Notes: a model not told the origin generated them from the letters alone. 64,000 nt of DNA from Mixta mediterraneensis (GCF_014946725.1 NZ_JACFXY010000003.1:350163-414162), one strand, 5' to 3'. Shown: positions 28,530-41,094, counted from the stretch's first letter. Program-made: numbers and translations.

Positions 28530-28822
28530 AAGGCATGAAATTATATAACCGCTCCACTATATACAATCTGGCCCTGAAAACCTTTGGCCCTGAAGCACAG
28601 GCGCTGAAGCTGATGGAAGAAGCCGCCGAACTGGCCGCTGCTGCCGCCCGTAACATGAATGGGCTGGGTAATGAGGTTGACCTGGCTGGCGAACTGGCTG
28701 ACGTTGAAATCATGATTGAACAGTTCCGCCTCAACGGGATGGGCCTGATGATTGACTTTCATAAGCAGAAAAAGCTGGAACGCCTTGCCGAACGTCTGGG
28801 GGTGACTTATGCCGCAGAATAA
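28526..28822 (+). CDS. MazG-like nucleotide pyrophosphohydrolase-fold protein
   Basis: 98 residues from the ATG at 28526. The pattern LKLMEEAAELAAAAARNMNG followed by NEVDLAGELADVEIMIEQFR matches the EExxE and ExxD metal-binding pairs of MazG-type enzymes, which hydrolyse nucleoside triphosphates or (p)ppGpp-like signals. Several phages carry such proteins. The catalytic residues look present; substrate unknown. It overlaps the DUF2786 gene by 14 nt. Confidence 0.68.
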   Translation: MKGMKLYNRSTIYNLALKTFGPEAQALKLMEEAAELAAAAARNMNGLGNEVDLAGELADVEIMIEQFRLNGMGLMIDFHKQKKLERLAERLGVTYAAE

Positions 28823-29498
28823 TGAAAAGCAGCTGGAGAAATTAAAAAAGCTACTTGCGCTGGCTAAATCCGATAACCCCCATGAAGCGGCATTGGCCCT
28901 GCAACGCGCCCAGAAACTGATGCAGGCCTATAACATCACCCAGGCTGACCTCGCACTCAGTGATATTGATGAAAGCGTCAGTCACTACTGGGCTGCAGGT
29001 AGCGTTAATCCGCCGCGTTACATGCTGGGTCTGCTGGACATTATCCAGGTGGCATTTGGCGTTAAGTCTATTATTCACTCCGGCTTTAAACCCAGCGTTG
29101 GCTTTTACGGTAATAAAGACCGGGTTGAACTGGCCTCATATACATGGGAGGTACTGGCCAGACAATTAATCATGGCCCGTAAAAACTATATTCGACAGCA
29201 AAATAAAAGGATCAAAAACACGACCAAGACCAGCCGTGGTGACAAATTTGCCGAAGGCTGGGTTCTGGCCGTGCGCAGCGAGGTTCATTTATTTGCTATG
29301 TCCCGCGAAGAACGGGAGCTGGCAAGCCTCTGGCTTGAACAAAAATACCCTGACTCAGGCACAACTAGGGGCCGTGGGGCCGGGAAATCACGTGACGCAG
29401 ACATGTCCCGCCACATCGGTTACAGAGAAGGGGAAAACGTCCGCCTGCATCAGCCCGTTGGCGGGCAGGAGCAGCATAAACTGAGGGCTGAAAGATGA
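28809..29498 (+). CDS. DUF2786 domain phage protein
   Basis: 229 residues. The N-terminal 40 residues hold the DUF2786 signature (KLKKLLALAKSDNPHEAALA, then LQRAQKLMQAYNI). A basic middle (RQQNKRIKNTTKTSRGDKFA) and a charged tail follow. Members occur in phage early regions; function unknown. Overlaps the MazG-like gene and the next small gene (ATGA). Confidence 0.8.
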   Translation: MPQNNEKQLEKLKKLLALAKSDNPHEAALALQRAQKLMQAYNITQADLALSDIDESVSHYWAAGSVNPPRYMLGLLDIIQVAFGVKSIIHSGFKPSVGFYGNKDRVELASYTWEVLARQLIMARKNYIRQQNKRIKNTTKTSRGDKFAEGWVLAVRSEVHLFAMSREERELASLWLEQKYPDSGTTRGRGAGKSRDADMSRHIGYREGENVRLHQPVGGQEQHKLRAER

Positions 29499-29722
29499 TG
29501 TTATCGCGTAAGAAGAAAGCACCGAACCCTTGCCGTACAGCTGCTAAATATCTTTTTGCTCGCGCCTTTTTTAAGAACGTAAAGCCCGGCATTCAAATTG
29601 GCGTTATTGCTGGACGAGAACAGGTTAAAAATTATATGTCAGGTGCATGGTGGAATAACGATCCGGTTACTACAGCCCGTAACATTCATATTAACTGGGG
29701 TGGTATTCATTATGATGGCTGA
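29495..29722 (+). CDS. Small basic early phage protein, unknown
   Basis: 75 residues, MMLSRKKKAPNPCRTAAKYL, overlapping the DUF2786 stop by 4 nt and the next gene by 11 nt. The middle reads GIQIGVIAGREQVKNYMSGA. No known domain. Confidence 0.6.
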   Translation: MMLSRKKKAPNPCRTAAKYLFARAFFKNVKPGIQIGVIAGREQVKNYMSGAWWNNDPVTTARNIHINWGGIHYDG

Positions 29723-29927
29723 ATCAATTGTATGTGCCCTGTTCTGGTATGGTCTCGTGGGGTGGTGTACTGCTGAACTGCACCGCCGTTCAGGGTTTTA
29801 CTCACGTTACAGCGGTGCCGGACACTGGATCAGTTGGGCCGTTATGTTCCTGTGCTGGCCTGTCGCGCTTCCTTTATATGTCGACTATATCGGTGGCGCA
29901 GGTAAAAGGAGTGGCAATGATGACTAA
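29712..29927 (+). CDS. Small membrane protein of the phage early region
   Basis: 71 residues from the ATG at 29712, with two hydrophobic stretches (ESIVCALFWYGLVGWCTAEL and WISWAVMFLCWPVALPLYVD). It overlaps its neighbours on both sides, as early phage genes do. Could be an exclusion or inhibitor protein, but nothing shows that. Confidence 0.6.
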   Translation: MMAESIVCALFWYGLVGWCTAELHRRSGFYSRYSGAGHWISWAVMFLCWPVALPLYVDYIGGAGKRSGNDD

Positions 29928-30345
29928 GCAGCGTCTTATTCAACTCATTCATATTGCCCGCAGCGACCTCCAGATGGATGAGGACACCTACCGCCTGATG
30001 CTACAGGGGCTGACCGGCAAAGCCTCAACCAAAGGGATGGATACCCCACAGCTAAACCGCGTGCTGGAATCCATGAAAAAGAAAGGCTTTCGCATTAAGC
30101 CTGCCGGGAAAGCCAGGCCCGGCTTACCGCTCGACAGCCATCCGCAGTCAAAGAAAATCCGTGCGCTATGGCTTGAAATGGCTGCCGCAGGCATCATCCG
30201 TGACAGTTCAGAGCAGGCGCTGGCGCTGTGGGTTAAACGGGAAACGGGCATCAGCGCGTTACGCTGGCTCAGCAATGAGCAGGCAAGTAGCGTGATTGAG
30301 AAACTGAAGAAGTGGCAGCGCAGAGCTGCGGGAGTGAAGCAATGA
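29917..30345 (+). CDS. GemA-like regulatory protein (DUF1018, Mu gp16 family)
   Basis: 142 residues from the ATG at 29917, after AAAGGA. The family features are QRLIQLIHIARSDLQMDEDT, YRLMLQGLTGKAS and the C-terminal WVKRETGISALRWLSNEQAS. In Mu, GemA alters host gene expression. Next to the Mor-like gene, as in Mu (ATGA overlap). Confidence 0.85.
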   Translation: MMTKQRLIQLIHIARSDLQMDEDTYRLMLQGLTGKASTKGMDTPQLNRVLESMKKKGFRIKPAGKARPGLPLDSHPQSKKIRALWLEMAAAGIIRDSSEQALALWVKRETGISALRWLSNEQASSVIEKLKKWQRRAAGVKQ

Positions 30346-30731
30346 GCGACCTGAATCAGTTTCGTAGTAAAGGGCCGGAACTGTTGGTGGAACTGGCACA
30401 GCATACCTCTGAGACCGTCCGCGAGATTATTGATATCGAACCCGCTGTTGCCGACCAGATTGGTCAGGCTGTCGCTAACCGCATGATGCAGGTCTGGGGC
30501 GGGCAAAACGTCTATTTTCCGATGGGCATGGTCTGGAAGGTCAGCCAGCGCGACCGGGAAATCTTCCTGGAGTTTGACGGGCGCAACCATCACGAACTGG
30601 CCCGCAAATTTGGTGTTTCACTACAGTGGGTTTACAGCGTGGTGAAGCGTGTCAGAAAAGAAGAATTGGATCGGATGCAGGGCAAACTGTTTGATGGCGA
30701 ACCTGATACCGATACAGGGAAAAAGGAGTAA
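30342..30731 (+). CDS. Mor-like middle transcription activator
   Basis: 129 residues. The C-terminal helix-turn-helix is EFDGRNHHELARKFGVSLQW followed by VYSVVKRVRKEELDR, the Mor/C family form. Mor turns on middle (and here perhaps late) promoters. It is the last gene before the prophage end. Its target could be the promoter region at 20160-20407. Confidence 0.85.
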   Translation: MSDLNQFRSKGPELLVELAQHTSETVREIIDIEPAVADQIGQAVANRMMQVWGGQNVYFPMGMVWKVSQRDREIFLEFDGRNHHELARKFGVSLQWVYSVVKRVRKEELDRMQGKLFDGEPDTDTGKKE

Positions 30732-31701
<970 letters not shown>

Positions 31702-31817
31702 TTTCAACAGGCGTGGGTACGCTATCAGGATCAGAGGAAAACCTATAGTAATCAGTTTAGGCCGGACGGGAAGAGGGAAAAGCGGATTTTTTTCTGTTTC
31801 AGAAGATGAACTGAAAT

Positions 31818-31844
31818 AGCCCTTCCCGACTGAGCGGGAAGGGC
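31818..31844 (-). terminator. Hairpin after tktB
   Basis: GCCCTTCCCG-CTCAGT-CGGGAAGGGC on the minus strand, directly after the tktB stop. The following TATTTC is only weakly U-rich, so it may be a partial terminator. Confidence 0.5.
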
Positions 31845-31851
31845 AAAAGCA

Positions 31852-33852
31852 TTACACAGGCTTGAGTAATGCTTCAGCATGACTGACGATATTCTCGATT
31901 GTGAAGCCAAACTCGGTGAACAGTTTGCTGGCTGGCGCAGACTCACCAAAGGTGGTCATACCAACGATAGCCCCATCAAGGCCAACGTATTTAAACCAGT
32001 AATCTGCAATACCGGCTTCGACTGCCACACGCGCTTTCACCGTTGATGGAAGCACCGATTCGCGATAGGCCTTATCCTGAGCATCAAACAGATCGGTGGA
32101 CAGCAGCGAGACTACGCGTACTTTATGGCCGCCGGTGGTCAGTTTTTCGGCTGCACCCAGCGTGATTTCTATCTCTGAACCGGTAGCGATGAGGATCAAT
32201 TCCGGCGTGCCGTCACAATCCTTCAGCACATAACCGCCGCGCGCAATGTTTTCAACCTGTGCCTGGGTACGCTCCGGTTGTGCCAGATTTTGACGTGACA
32301 GGATCAGCGCGGTGGGGCCATGATGGCGTTCAACGGCCGCTTTCCACGCCACTGCGGTTTCCACCTGATCGCACGGACGCCAGACGCTCATATTGGGCGT
32401 CAGACGCAGACTGGCGAGTTGCTCAACCGGCTGGTGCGTTGGTCCATCTTCGCCCAAACCGATCGAATCATGGGTGTAAACCATAATGTGGCGCGCTTTC
32501 ATCAACGCCGCCATACGCGCTGCATTACGTGCGTATTCCACAAACATCAGGAAGGTTGCGGTGTAAGGGACAAAGCCGCCGTGATGCGCAATGCCGTTGG
32601 CAATGGCAGTCATCCCGAATTCACGTACGCCGTAGTGAATGTAATTACCGGCCCAGTCTTCTTTAATCGATTTTGACCCTGACCAGATGGTGAGGTTGCT
32701 TGGCGCAAGGTCAGCGGAACCGCCGAGGAATTCCGGCAGCAGCTTGCCATAAACTTCCAGCGAGTTTTGCGACGCTTTACGGCTGGCAATTTTTTGCGGA
32801 TTAGCCTGCAGATCAGCAATAAATTTCGCCGTATCGGCTTCCCAGGTCGATGGCATTTCGCCATTCATGCGACGCAGATATTCCTGTGCCAGTTCGGGAT
32901 GTGCCTGCTTATAGGCTTCCAGTTTGGCGTTCCAGGCTTTTTCACGCTCGGCACCTGCGGCTTTAGCATCCCATTGCTGATAAATCTCTTTGGGGATTTC
33001 GAATGGCGGATAATTCCAGCCGAGCTGCTTACGCGTCAGCGCGATCTCTTCTTCGCCCAGCGCTGCGCCGTGCGCCTCTTCTTTACCGGCTTTATTCGGA
33101 GAACCAAAACCAATAACGGTGCGACAAATAATCAGCGACGGCTTATCCGTCACGCTTTGCGCTTCTTTAATCGCCTGGCTGATGGCTTCCGGGTCGTGCC
33201 CGTCAATATCACCAATTACGTGCCAGTTATAGGCTTCGAAGCGTTTATGGGTATCATCGGTAAACCAGCCTTCGGTTTCCCCATCAATGGAAATACCGTT
33301 GTGATCGTAAAATCCAATCAGTTTGCCAAGGCCCAGCGTACCTGCCAGCGAGCTGACTTCGTGCGAAATGCCTTCCATCAGACAGCCATCGCCCATAAAG
33401 ACATAGGTGAAATGGTCGATGATTTCATGGTCGGGACGGTTAAACTGCGCGGCTAACGTGCGCTCAGCAATCGCTAAACCGACAGCATTGGCTAAACCCT
33501 GGCCCAGCGGCCCCGTCGTGGTTTCGACGCCGGGCGTGTAACCGATTTCCGGGTGGCCCGGCGTTTTTGAGTGTAACTGACGGAAGTTTTTCAACTCTTC
33601 CATAGGTAAATCGTAGCCGGTCAGATGCAACAGGCTATACAGCAGCATTGAGCCGTGGCCGTTAGAAAGAATAAAGCGGTCGCGATCAAGCCATGCGGGG
33701 TTGGTTGGATTATGGTGCAGAAAATCGCGCCATAACACTTCCGCGATGTCTGCCATGCCCATTGGTGCGCCGGGATGGCCTGAGTTTGCTTTCTGTACTG
33801 CATCCATACTTAATGCACGAATCGCGTTTGCCAACTCTCTGCGTGATGACAT
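31852..33852 (-). CDS. tktB: Transketolase (TktB type)
   Basis: 666 residues. The thiamine diphosphate motif is [20 protein letters not shown], ending in the metal-binding Asn region ([10 protein letters not shown]). The pyrimidine-binding and C-terminal domains are complete. It moves two-carbon ketol units in the pentose phosphate pathway. Called TktB because it lies just after talA, as in E. coli; the activity itself does not separate TktA from TktB. A 63-nt gap separates it from talA. Confidence 0.93.
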   Translation of the reverse strand: MSSRRELANAIRALSMDAVQKANSGHPGAPMGMADIAEVLWRDFLHHNPTNPAWLDRDRFILSNGHGSMLLYSLLHLTGYDLPMEELKNFRQLHSKTPGHPEIGYTPGVETTTGPLGQGLANAVGLAIAERTLAAQFNRPDHEIIDHFTYVFMGDGCLMEGISHEVSSLAGTLGLGKLIGFYDHNGISIDGETEGWFTDDTHKRFEAYNWHVIGDIDGHDPEAISQAIKEAQSVTDKPSLIICRTVIGFGSPNKAGKEEAHGAALGEEEIALTRKQLGWNYPPFEIPKEIYQQWDAKAAGAEREKAWNAKLEAYKQAHPELAQEYLRRMNGEMPSTWEADTAKFIADLQANPQKIASRKASQNSLEVYGKLLPEFLGGSADLAPSNLTIWSGSKSIKEDWAGNYIHYGVREFGMTAIANGIAHHGGFVPYTATFLMFVEYARNAARMAALMKARHIMVYTHDSIGLGEDGPTHQPVEQLASLRLTPNMSVWRPCDQVETAVAWKAAVERHHGPTALILSRQNLAQPERTQAQVENIARGGYVLKDCDGTPELILIATGSEIEITLGAAEKLTTGGHKVRVVSLLSTDLFDAQDKAYRESVLPSTVKARVAVEAGIADYWFKYVGLDGAIVGMTTFGESAPASKLFTEFGFTIENIVSHAEALLKPV

Positions 33853-33915
33853 AGGGTTCTCCCTTGTTATGCCTGCGGACGAGAAAGCTCTCGTCCGAGA
33901 AGAATGTGATGAAAA

Positions 33916-34866
33916 CTACAGACGAGCAGCGAGCACATCTTCCAGTTTCTGCTGATCAACCGCGAACTGGCGAATACCGTCAGACAGTTTTTCTACCGCC
34001 ATCGGATCCTGGTTATGTTCCCAACGGAATTCGGCTTCAGACAGCGAGGAAGGCTGATGGAAGCCTTCGGTTGAGGGCTCCAGCTTGCGTTCAACGGGCG
34101 CATCGCTGTTTTGCAGCTCTTCCAGCAGGTTTGGCGAAATGGTCAGGCGATCACAGCCTGCCAGTGCGACGATTTGCTCTACCTTACGGAAGCTGGCTCC
34201 CATAATAATGGTGCTGTAGCGGTGCTTTTTGTAATAATCGTAGATGCGACGTACGGATTTCACTCCCGGATCTTCTTCAACTATATAGGGGTCCAGGGGC
34301 TTGCGGGTGTTGTACCAGTCGTAAATACGACCCACGAAAGGTGAAACCAGGAACACACCCGCTTCGGCGCAGGCCCGCGCCTGAGCGAAGGAGAACAGCA
34401 GCGTCAGGTTACAGTTAATGCCGTTTTTCTCCAGCTCTTCTGCCGCACGGATGCCCTCCCAGGTGGACGCCAGTTTGATCAGGATACGCGAGCGGTCAAT
34501 ACCGTTTTCTTCGTACAGCCGAACCAATTTCTCTGCTTTAGTGACACACATGCCACGATCGAAAGAAAGGCGAGCATCCACTTCGGTCGAAACACGGCCC
34601 GGTACGCTTTTCAGGATTTCCATACCAAGGTTAATCGCCACTTTGTCACTGGCATTGATGATTTGCGTCTCTTTACTGCCGCCTTGCTTTTTAGCATAGG
34701 CAATGGCGTCGTCAATCAGATGTTTGTAGGCGTCGAGACCGGAAGCTTTGAGAATGAGGGAAGGGTTGGTGGTGGCGTCTTCAGGATGATAATTACGAAT
34801 GGATTCAATATCGCCACTGTCCGCCACCACGGTGGTGAACTGTTTTAAGGCTTCTAGCTGGTTCAT
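33916..34866 (-). CDS. talA: Transaldolase A
   Basis: 316 residues from the ATG at 34866 ([20 protein letters not shown]), a usual length. The Schiff-base Lys is in the [20 protein letters not shown] segment, and early Asp in [15 protein letters not shown]. It exchanges a dihydroxyacetone unit between sugar phosphates, the partner of transketolase. Co-transcribed with tktB. Confidence 0.93.
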   Translation of the reverse strand: MNQLEALKQFTTVVADSGDIESIRNYHPEDATTNPSLILKASGLDAYKHLIDDAIAYAKKQGGSKETQIINASDKVAINLGMEILKSVPGRVSTEVDARLSFDRGMCVTKAEKLVRLYEENGIDRSRILIKLASTWEGIRAAEELEKNGINCNLTLLFSFAQARACAEAGVFLVSPFVGRIYDWYNTRKPLDPYIVEEDPGVKSVRRIYDYYKKHRYSTIIMGASFRKVEQIVALAGCDRLTISPNLLEELQNSDAPVERKLEPSTEGFHQPSSLSEAEFRWEHNQDPMAVEKLSDGIRQFAVDQQKLEDVLAARL

Positions 34867-35215
34867 CTCTAAACTCCTTGAAAAGAAATCATTAAAGCGA
34901 AAAGGGGGCACCTTTGGCTTCGCAGCCGTTCTGTTTCCGGTAACGCGGACCTATCACATTGCAACAGACACTTTCATATGAAAATGCGGTTTCTCTGATT
35001 GTTGCCATTGGGGAAGCGTGTGGCGTTGCCGTCTGCTATTAAACCGCCAGGTGCGCCTTTTTCCATCTTTAAGCATAGCAGCCTAAGCAAATGCCGCTGG
35101 CTGCACTGTAGCAATCTGTGCCGTTTGTAAAGGCGCTTCTTTGAGCACCTTCACCGTCTGGCCAGATATGGCTCCCTATACTGGAACAACTTTTCCTGAC
35201 GATTAAGGATGCGAA
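34867..35215. promoter_or_regulatory. Divergent talA / maeB intergenic region
   Basis: 349 bp. Expected promoters for both genes; TATACT (35175-35180) lies about 35 bp before maeB as a likely -10. Near talA, TTTCATATGAAAATG is a partly symmetric A+T-rich stretch. No small gene or RNA recognised. Confidence 0.45.
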
Positions 35216-37494
35216 ATGGATGATCAACTGAAGCAAAGCGCGCTTGATTTTCATCAATATCCCACGCCCGGCAAGATTCAGGTTTCACCCACTAAACCGT
35301 TAGCGACGCAGCGCGATCTGGCGCTGGCCTATTCACCAGGCGTTGCAGCCCCATGCCTGGAGATAGCTCAGGATCCGCAGGCTGCGCATAAATATACCGC
35401 GCGTAGCAATCTGGTGGCGGTAATCTCCAACGGCACGGCGGTGCTAGGGCTGGGTAACATTGGCGCGCTGGCGGGCAAACCGGTGATGGAAGGCAAAGGG
35501 GGGCTGTTTAAGAAATTTGCCGGCATTGATGTCTTTGACATCGAAATTGATGAGCGGGAACCTGACAAGCTGATTGAGATCGTTGCCGCTCTGGAACCGA
35601 CATTTGGCGGTATCAATCTGGAGGATATTAAAGCCCCCGAATGTTTTTATATTGAGCAGCAACTGCGCAAACGGATGAAAATCCCCGTTTTTCACGACGA
35701 TCAGCACGGTACGGCAATCATCTGTACCGCCGCCGTTTTAAACGGCTTACGCATTGTCAAAAAAGCGATTTCTGACGTGCGGCTGGTTGTGTCCGGCGCA
35801 GGTGCATCCGCTATCGCCTGCATGAATTTGCTGGTGGCACTGGGGCTGGAGAAGCACAACATGGTGGTTTGCGATTCCAAAGGTGTTATCTACCAGGGAC
35901 GCGATGAAAATATGGTGCCGACCAAAGCCGATTACGCGACAGAAGATACCGGCAAGCGCAAGCTGGAAGAGGTGATTGCGGGTGCGGATATTTTCCTTGG
36001 CTGTTCGGGTCCGGGCGTACTGACGCCAGACATGGTTGAAAAGATGGCGAAAGACCCGCTGATTCTGGCGCTGGCTAACCCCGAGCCGGAAATCATGCCG
36101 CCGCTGGCGAAAGCCGTGCGTCCCGACGCGATTATCTGTACTGGCCGCTCTGACTTTCCTAATCAGGTCAATAATGTATTGTGTTTTCCGTTTATTTTTC
36201 GCGGCGCGCTGGATGTGGGCGCGACAGCCATTAATGAAGAGATGAAGCTGGCGGCGGTGCATGCCATTGCGGCGCTGGCGCAGGCCGAACAGAGCGATGT
36301 GGTGGCATCAGCTTATGACGATCAGGACCTGAGTTTTGGTCCGGAATATCTGATCCCAAAACCTTTTGACCCGCGTTTGATCGTGCAAATTGCCCCGGCC
36401 GTTGCCAAAGCAGCAATGGATTCGGGTGTGGCTACCCGGCCCATTGAAGACTTCGATGGGTATCGCGAGCACCTCACGGAATTCGTCTATAAAACCAATC
36501 TTTTTATGAAGCCGATTTTTTCTCAGGCACGCAAGGCGCCGAAGCGCGTGGTCATGGCGGAAGGCGAAGAGGTTCGTGTGTTGCACGCTACGCAGGAGCT
36601 GGTCTCGCTGGGGCTGGCGAAACCGATTTTGATTGGGCGCCCTAATGTTATTGCTATGCGTTTACAAAAGCAGGATTTGAAGATTGAGGCAGGGAAAGAT
36701 TTTGAGATAGTGAACAACGAATCCGATCCACGCTTCAAAGCGTACTGGAATGAATATTACCAGATGATGAAGCGGCGCGGCGTATCGCCGGAGCAGGCGC
36801 AGCGTGCCGTGATCGGCAATCCGACCTTAATTGGGGCCATTATGGTTCATCGTGGCGAAGCTGATGCGCTGATTTGCGGCACCATTGGCGAATACCGTGA
36901 GCATTATGAAGTGATCGAAAAGGTATTTGGTTTTCGTGATGACGTGAAAGTGGCAGGCGCGATGAACGCGTTACTGCTGCCGAGCGGCAATACCTTTATT
37001 ACGGATACCTATGTGAATGAAGATCCGACGCCGGAGCAGCTCACCGATATTACTTTGATGGCGGCAGAAACCGTGCGGCGCTTCGCATTGAGCCGCGCGT
37101 GGCGTTGCTGTCACACTCCAGTTTTGGCACCTCGGATGCGCCAGGGGCACGCAAAATGCGTGATGCGCTGGCACTGATCAGGCAGCGCGCGCCGGAGCTG
37201 GAAATAGACGGAGAAATGCACGGCGATGCGGCTTTGATCGAAAGTATCCGCCGCGATGTCATGCCGGACAGCCCGCTGAAAGGCACCGCAAACGTGCTGA
37301 TCATGCCTAACGTCGAAGCGGCACGCATTAGTTACAATCTGCTACGCGTATCGTGTACAGAAGGGGTAACGGTCGGGCCAGTATTGATGGGGATTACCAA
37401 ACCGGTGCATATACTGACCCGCATCGCCTCGGTGCGACGCATCGTCAATATGGTGGCTCTGGCCGTGGTTGAAGCCCAAACCCAGCCTTTATGA
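35216..37494 (+). pseudogene. maeB: NADP-dependent malic enzyme MaeB, 1-nt frameshift near 37085
   Basis: N-terminal malic enzyme domain ([15 protein letters not shown], then VFHDDQHGTAIICTAAVLNG) and NAD(P)-binding part, then a phosphotransacetylase-like domain. The frame breaks near 37085: GGC is read as GC. Restoring one G gives exactly 759 codons, the E. coli MaeB length, and joins the part IDGEMHGDAALIESIRRDVM. As written, a 653-residue product would lack the end of the regulatory domain. MaeB turns malate to pyruvate, making NADPH. Mutation or sequencing error. Confidence 0.88.
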
Positions 37495-37521
37495 TCGCCT
37501 TCAGCGTGGCTACCAAGGCCG

Positions 37522-38442
<921 letters not shown>

Positions 38443-38590
38443 TTAAGTTTGCAAATTTTACCGGCATTATATCCTAAATAATCCGCGCTGCGGAAAGCTG
38501 GCAAGCGCATAAGTCACGGCAGCCTTCCACCCATGCAGTCGGGACGGATGGCGATAATCAGTGCGCCGCCGCGCGAACCAGGACGTAAAT

Positions 38591-39436
38591 TTAAGCCGTG
38601 TGGCGATCGTACTCAGCAAAATAATTCACAATGCCATCGGCGATGGCGCTGGCAATTTTCTGGCGAAACGCATGCGTACCAAGCAGCAGCTCTTCGTGTG
38701 GATTGGTAATAAAAGACGTTTCCACCAGCACCGAAGGAATCGAAGGGGATTTTAAGACAGCAAACGCGGCTTGTTCGGTGTGCTGACTATGCAGGTGATG
38801 TACCGGGCGGATGCGGTCGAGCACATGTTTACCCAGCGTCAGGCTATTTTTGATGGTGTCGGTTTGCACCAGATCGAACAGGATCTGCTGCAAATAGTGC
38901 TCCTGTTGCTCGACTTTTGCGCCGCCAATTTTATCCGCATCATTCTCGCGCTTTGACAGATAGCGCGCCATGGTGCTGCTGGCGCCGCGATTGGACAGCG
39001 CGAAAACCGAGGCGCCGTTGGCTTCCGGGCTGGTAAAGCCATCCGCATGAATGGACATAAACAGATTCGCGCCGTGTTGGTGAGCAATTTCTACCCGCTG
39101 ATAGAGTGGAATAAAATGGTCGCTGTCGCGCGTAAGACGCACCTCAATATGCGGATGATCCTGCAACTGACGGCGCACGTTATTGGCAATCTCCAGTACC
39201 ACATGTTTCTCTTCTGACCCTTGTTCACCCACCGCGCCGGAGTCGATCCCGCCGTGGCCGGGATCGAGCATCACGATGCGCTTGCCGTTTTTTGCCGGTG
39301 GGGCAGGATGTGAATGATGCGATGAAGGCAGGGCGGCATCTTCTTTTGCCAGTACAGCGCGCGGTGACAAAATGGCCAGCGCCATGCCTGAAAGCAGCAG
39401 CTGGCGACGGTTGGTCAAATGTTTAAGCAATTTCAT
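38591..39436 (-). CDS. amiA: N-acetylmuramoyl-L-alanine amidase AmiA
   Basis: 281 residues from the ATG at 39436. A twin-arginine signal (NRRQLLLSGMALAILSPRAV) sends it to the periplasm by Tat, as known for AmiA. The amidase-3 domain has zinc residues in VMLDPGHGGIDSG, the next Glu in HVVLEIANN, and LFMSIHADGF. It splits septal murein for cell separation and normally needs EnvC. Confidence 0.93.
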   Translation of the reverse strand: MKLLKHLTNRRQLLLSGMALAILSPRAVLAKEDAALPSSHHSHPAPPAKNGKRIVMLDPGHGGIDSGAVGEQGSEEKHVVLEIANNVRRQLQDHPHIEVRLTRDSDHFIPLYQRVEIAHQHGANLFMSIHADGFTSPEANGASVFALSNRGASSTMARYLSKRENDADKIGGAKVEQQEHYLQQILFDLVQTDTIKNSLTLGKHVLDRIRPVHHLHSQHTEQAAFAVLKSPSIPSVLVETSFITNPHEELLLGTHAFRQKIASAIADGIVNYFAEYDRHTA

Positions 39437-39794
39437 ATTCAGGTCCGTGAAGGGAAACGTGCTACGTGTTATATCGTAGCGTTTTACCGCTCGCGAGCGT
39501 CCAGTCATTTCAGGGCTTTACTTTGTATTTCAGCTCGCTAACAGAAAAAACCGTACTTTTTATCCAGACCCGGCTTTTACAGGGTTGCACGACGCAAAGA
39601 ATGCGTGATAATCAGCAAATTGTGCTTAATTGCAGGTAAAGAACATGGAAATTCGCGCCTTCCGCCAGGAAGATTTTGAAGAAGTGATTACGCTCTGGGA
39701 ACGTTGCGATTTATTACGGCCGTGGAACGATCCAGAGATGGATATTGAACGTAAGATGAATCACGATCCTGAACTTTTCGGTAATGACTCCAAC

Positions 39795-40298
39795 TTACTG
39801 ATAGTGTTTTATGTTCAGATAATGTCCGATGACCTTGTCATGCAGCTCCACCGATTTTGAGAACGACAGTGACTTCCGTCCCAGCCTTGCCAGATGTTGT
39901 CTCAGATTCAGGTTATGTCGCTCAATGCGCTGAGTGTAACGCTTGCTGATAACGTGCAGCTTTCCCTTCAGGCGTGATTCATACAGCGGCCAGCCATCCG
40001 TCATCCATACCACGACCTCAAAGGCCGACAGCAGGCTCAGAAGACGCTCCAGTGTGGCCAGAGTGCGTTCACCGAAGACGTGTGCCACAACCGTCCTCCG
40101 TATCCTGTCATACGCGTAAAACAGCCAGCGCTGACGTGATTTAGCACCGACGTAGCCCCACTGTTCGTCCATTTCAGCGCAGACAATCACATCACTGCCC
40201 GGTTGTATGCGCGAGGTTACCGACTGCGGCCTGAGTTTTTTAAGTGACGTAAAACCGTGTTGAGGCCAATGCCCATAATGCGTGCACTGGCGCGACAT
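39795..40298 (-). CDS. insB: IS1 transposase InsB part
   Basis: 167 residues, the C-terminal DDE-like part of the InsAB' transposase ([53 protein letters not shown]). Made in fusion with InsA after a -1 shift at the AAAAAAC site. Complete. Confidence 0.93.
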   Translation of the reverse strand: MSRQCTHYGHWPQHGFTSLKKLRPQSVTSRIQPGSDVIVCAEMDEQWGYVGAKSRQRWLFYAYDRIRRTVVAHVFGERTLATLERLLSLLSAFEVVVWMTDGWPLYESRLKGKLHVISKRYTQRIERHNLNLRQHLARLGRKSLSFSKSVELHDKVIGHYLNIKHYQ

Positions 40299-40492
40299 CC
40301 GACGCCATTCATGGCCATATCAATGATTGTCTGGTGCGTACCGGGCTGAGAGGCGGTGTAAGTGAACTGTAGTTGCCATGTTTTACGGCAATGAGAGCAG
40401 AGATAGCGCTGATGTCCGGCAGTGCTTTTGCCGTTACGCACCACGCCTTCAGTAGCGGAGTAGGAAGGACATCTGATGGAAATGGAAGCCAC
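40217..40492 (-). CDS. insA: IS1 protein InsA
   Basis: 91 residues, a zinc-finger (CPSYSA, CSHCRK) and helix-turn-helix DNA-binding protein that represses IS1 transcription and is the N-terminal part of the fusion transposase. The first zinc pair reads CPSY, where IS1 usually has CPSC, so that Cys is changed to Tyr. Confidence 0.92.
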   Translation of the reverse strand: MASISIRCPSYSATEGVVRNGKSTAGHQRYLCSHCRKTWQLQFTYTASQPGTHQTIIDMAMNGVGCRASARIMGIGLNTVLRHLKNSGRSR

Positions 40493-40629
40493 GCAAGCAC
40501 CTCAAAATCACCATCATACACTAAATCAGTAAGTTGGGAGCATTACCGATCAGGTCGTGGCGTTTTATGAAAAACTGGATTACGAGCCGGTAGATGCGCT
40601 GCTTTTTGGCAAACGGTTGATTGAAGATC

Positions 40630-41094
40630 GTGAGTATTAATGGACTGAAATATTTGCCGGACGAATATGACGGCAAAGGACAGCTGCGGCTGCCCTTTCT
40701 TTTTTGGCTGATTTTACTGTTACTGGCGCGAACGTGGTTATTGCTGGTGATGGCAGGCGCGTCGCGTCAGCAGGGCAGTGATTTGCTGGCGCTGTTTTAT
40801 CCCGATCGACAGGCATTTTGGATTGGCCTGGTGTCAGGTGCTCCCGCCTTGTTCGACATGCTGCTGACCGGTTATCGCGCGCGTTGGCCACGTATATGGC
40901 AATACGGTCACAGCGTGCTGGTGTTATCGCTGCTGGTCAATCTGCTATGGCAAGGCGTCCAGTTTGCACAAAGCGATTTGCTTCGCTCGCCGCTGCCATT
41001 GCTGCTGGCGGGTTTTGATCTGCTGGCGCTACTCTGGCTCCAGTTTAATACGCGCTTGCGCGACTGTTTTTTGCCTGAATACCAGCTCGAATAA
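40630..41094 (+). CDS. yfeZ: YfeZ, DUF2919 inner-membrane protein
   Basis: Start uncertain: GTG 40630 (shown) or TTG 40621; both overlap the ypeA end. About 154 residues with four hydrophobic segments (PFLFWLILLLLARTWLLLVM, FWIGLVSGAPALFDMLL, SVLVLSLLVNLLW, PLLLAGFDLLALLWLQF). YfeZ/DUF2919 is of unknown function. ypeA and yfeZ overlap in this locus, so the IS1 in ypeA may also affect its expression. Confidence 0.8.
   Translation: MSINGLKYLPDEYDGKGQLRLPFLFWLILLLLARTWLLLVMAGASRQQGSDLLALFYPDRQAFWIGLVSGAPALFDMLLTGYRARWPRIWQYGHSVLVLSLLVNLLWQGVQFAQSDLLRSPLPLLLAGFDLLALLWLQFNTRLRDCFLPEYQLE

Larger units (their letters stand above)
39780..40547. mobile_element. IS1 insertion sequence
   Basis: Exactly 768 bp with the known IS1 ends, GGTAATGACTCCAACTTACT at one side and AGTAAGTTGGGAGCATTACC at the other. 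Carries insA and insB with the A6C frameshift site (GTTTTTT at 40235-40241 on the plus strand). Lacks a target duplication because of the flanking deletion. Confidence 0.95.
39645..40640 (+). pseudogene. ypeA: YpeA acetyltransferase, centre replaced by IS1
   Basis: The first 45 codons ([20 protein letters not shown] to NHDPELF) lie before IS1, and the last 30 (DQVVAFYEKLDYEPVDALLF to EDREY) after it. Compared with the 141-residue E. coli YpeA, about 65 codons are missing between them, including the acetyl-CoA-binding loop. No direct repeat flanks the IS (GAACTTTTC left, GATCAGGTC right). So the IS both inserted and caused an adjacent deletion. GNAT family; inactive here. Confidence 0.88.

Noticed and set aside
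32767..33456. 229-codon open frame opposite tktB
   Set aside because: Antisense shadow of a conserved enzyme gene.
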